From assembly GCA_026193435.1 (NCBI GenBank), contig JAPHUN010000270.1, forward strand, positions 1 through 6,811: a DNA stretch of 6,811 nt. The letters are read 5' to 3'. Origin of the DNA: Chlorobium sp. GTDB lineage: Bacteria > Bacteroidota > Chlorobiia > Chlorobiales > Chlorobiaceae. Below are positions 6,533-6,811 of the stretch, one piece after another; position 1 is the first letter of the stretch; each line of letters begins with the position of its first letter. The position numbers and the translations under genes were made by a program. The notes beneath the pieces were generated by a model. That model did not search any database, had not been told where the DNA came from, and saw only the letters and a program-made list of their open reading frames with translations.

Positions 6533-6555
6533 GGCGAAAAATCTTTCGCCTTTTT
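6533..6555 (+). terminator. Rho-independent terminator-like hairpin after crtU
   Basis: GGCGAAA (6533-6539) pairs perfectly with TTTCGCC (6544-6550) across an AATC loop, followed by five T residues. It lies about 160 bp beyond the crtU stop and is the first hairpin with a T-tract on that strand. The surrounding AGGGGCGAAA also looks like a dispersed palindromic repeat, so its terminator role may be incidental. Confidence 0.55.
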
Positions 6556-6587
6556 CGGACATATTCGAGCTATCTCGCCATCCAGCA

Positions 6588-6609
6588 CTTTTTACTTTTG
6601 CCTTTTGAC
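6588..6609 (-). repeat. Heptamer array, third GTCAAAA-family copy
   Basis: On the minus strand, from 6609 down, three units read GTCAAAA, GGCAAAA and GTAAAAA, followed by G. It uses the same unit variants as the two arrays flanking the four-helix-bundle gene and has the orientation of the right-hand one. No four-helix gene lies beside it within the window. Confidence 0.75.
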
Positions 6610-6630
6610 TTACACTTGTCCCCCTCTCCT

Positions 6631-6694
6631 GTCATTCCCGTGCTTGACCCGTGAAATCTGAGCATCTATTTCACAGGTCTTACACGGGAATCCA
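6631..6694. repeat. REP-like long imperfect hairpin
   Basis: Arms 6634-6657 and 6668-6691 pair at 20 of 24 positions around a 10-base loop. The outermost 9 bp (ATTCCCGTG with CACGGGAAT) and innermost 7 bp (GTGAAAT with ATTTCAC) are perfect. The ends read GTCAT and ATCCA, the frame of the widespread GTCATTCCCG...CGGGAATCCA palindromic repeats. There is no T-tract, so it is not a typical terminator. Confidence 0.75.
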
Positions 6695-6712
6695 TTCTTC
6701 TCCGGTAAAAAC

Positions 6713-6811
6713 GCATGGATGCCGGATCGAGTCCGGCATGACTATCCGGAGGGCATGGATGCCGGATCGAGTCCGGCATGACTATCCGGAGGGCATGGAT
6801 GCCGGATCGAG
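6713..6811. repeat. 40-bp tandem repeat with internal palindrome (truncated by window)
   Basis: About 2.5 copies of an exact 40-bp unit are present, with ATGGATGCC recurring at 6715, 6755 and 6795; the array runs past the window end. Each unit contains a perfect stem ATGCCGGA / TCCGGCAT with a TCGAG loop (6719-6739 in copy one). On the opposite strand the palindrome begins GTCAT and ends ATCCA, so it belongs to the same REP-like style as 6631-6694 in the other orientation. An alternative stem between units pairs ATCCGG (6744-6749) with CCGGAT (6762-6767). Confidence 0.9.

Larger units (their letters stand above)
6374..6811. other. Gene-free repeat-rich region downstream of crtU
   Basis: These 438 bases contain no credible ORF or RNA gene. 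In order they hold a GATAATG heptamer array, a GAAGTCA heptamer array, an AATGACT heptamer array, a terminator-like hairpin, a third GTCAAAA-family array on the minus strand, a long REP-like hairpin, and a 40-bp tandem repeat cut by the window end. It looks like a site where several families of small non-coding repeats have piled up. Confidence 0.8.

Noticed and set aside
6713..6811. CRISPR array
   Set aside because: The 40-bp units are directly contiguous and identical with no unique spacers, and no cas gene is present; this is a tandem repeat.

Overview
The window looks like a chromosomal segment of a green sulfur bacterium (Chlorobiaceae). The strongest clue is a FAD-dependent aromatic-ring carotenoid desaturase of the CrtU (chlorobactene/isorenieratene synthase) type. 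Supporting clues are a PurN with the GGPGMYG loop typical of the Bacteroidetes/Chlorobi form, sparse Shine-Dalgarno sequences, and a coding G+C near 50% in hand-counted samples. The species cannot be fixed from the sequence alone.

Layout from left to right. Positions 23-1293 hold a two-gene minus-strand operon, purN followed by queE, with a 4-bp ATGA overlap. A 64-bp divergent spacer separates it from purH (1358-2935, plus). Next is a small A+T-rich gene for a four-helix-bundle protein (3010-3381, plus), flanked on both sides by inverted arrays of a GTCAAAA-type heptamer. Then comes queG (3411-4370, minus), which converges on the four-helix gene and takes its last codons from the right-hand heptamer array. 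Divergent from queG is crtU (4457-6373, plus), with an N-terminal twin-arginine segment and a Rieske domain nested inside the FAD fold. The last 438 bases (6374-6811) have no gene. They are packed with repeats: three different heptamer arrays, a terminator-like hairpin, a third copy of the GTCAAAA array, a long REP-like hairpin and a 40-bp tandem repeat that runs off the window.

Functionally, purN and purH are steps of de novo purine synthesis. queE and queG are an early and the last step of queuosine synthesis, a tRNA modification built from GTP, so four of the six genes concern purine-derived products. crtU belongs to light-harvesting carotenoid synthesis and appears unrelated except by position. 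No complete new multigene system is visible. The most unusual parts are the four-helix-bundle cassette with its heptamer borders, the recurrence of different 7-bp tandem arrays in the intergenic DNA, and the nested Rieske/twin-arginine architecture of CrtU.
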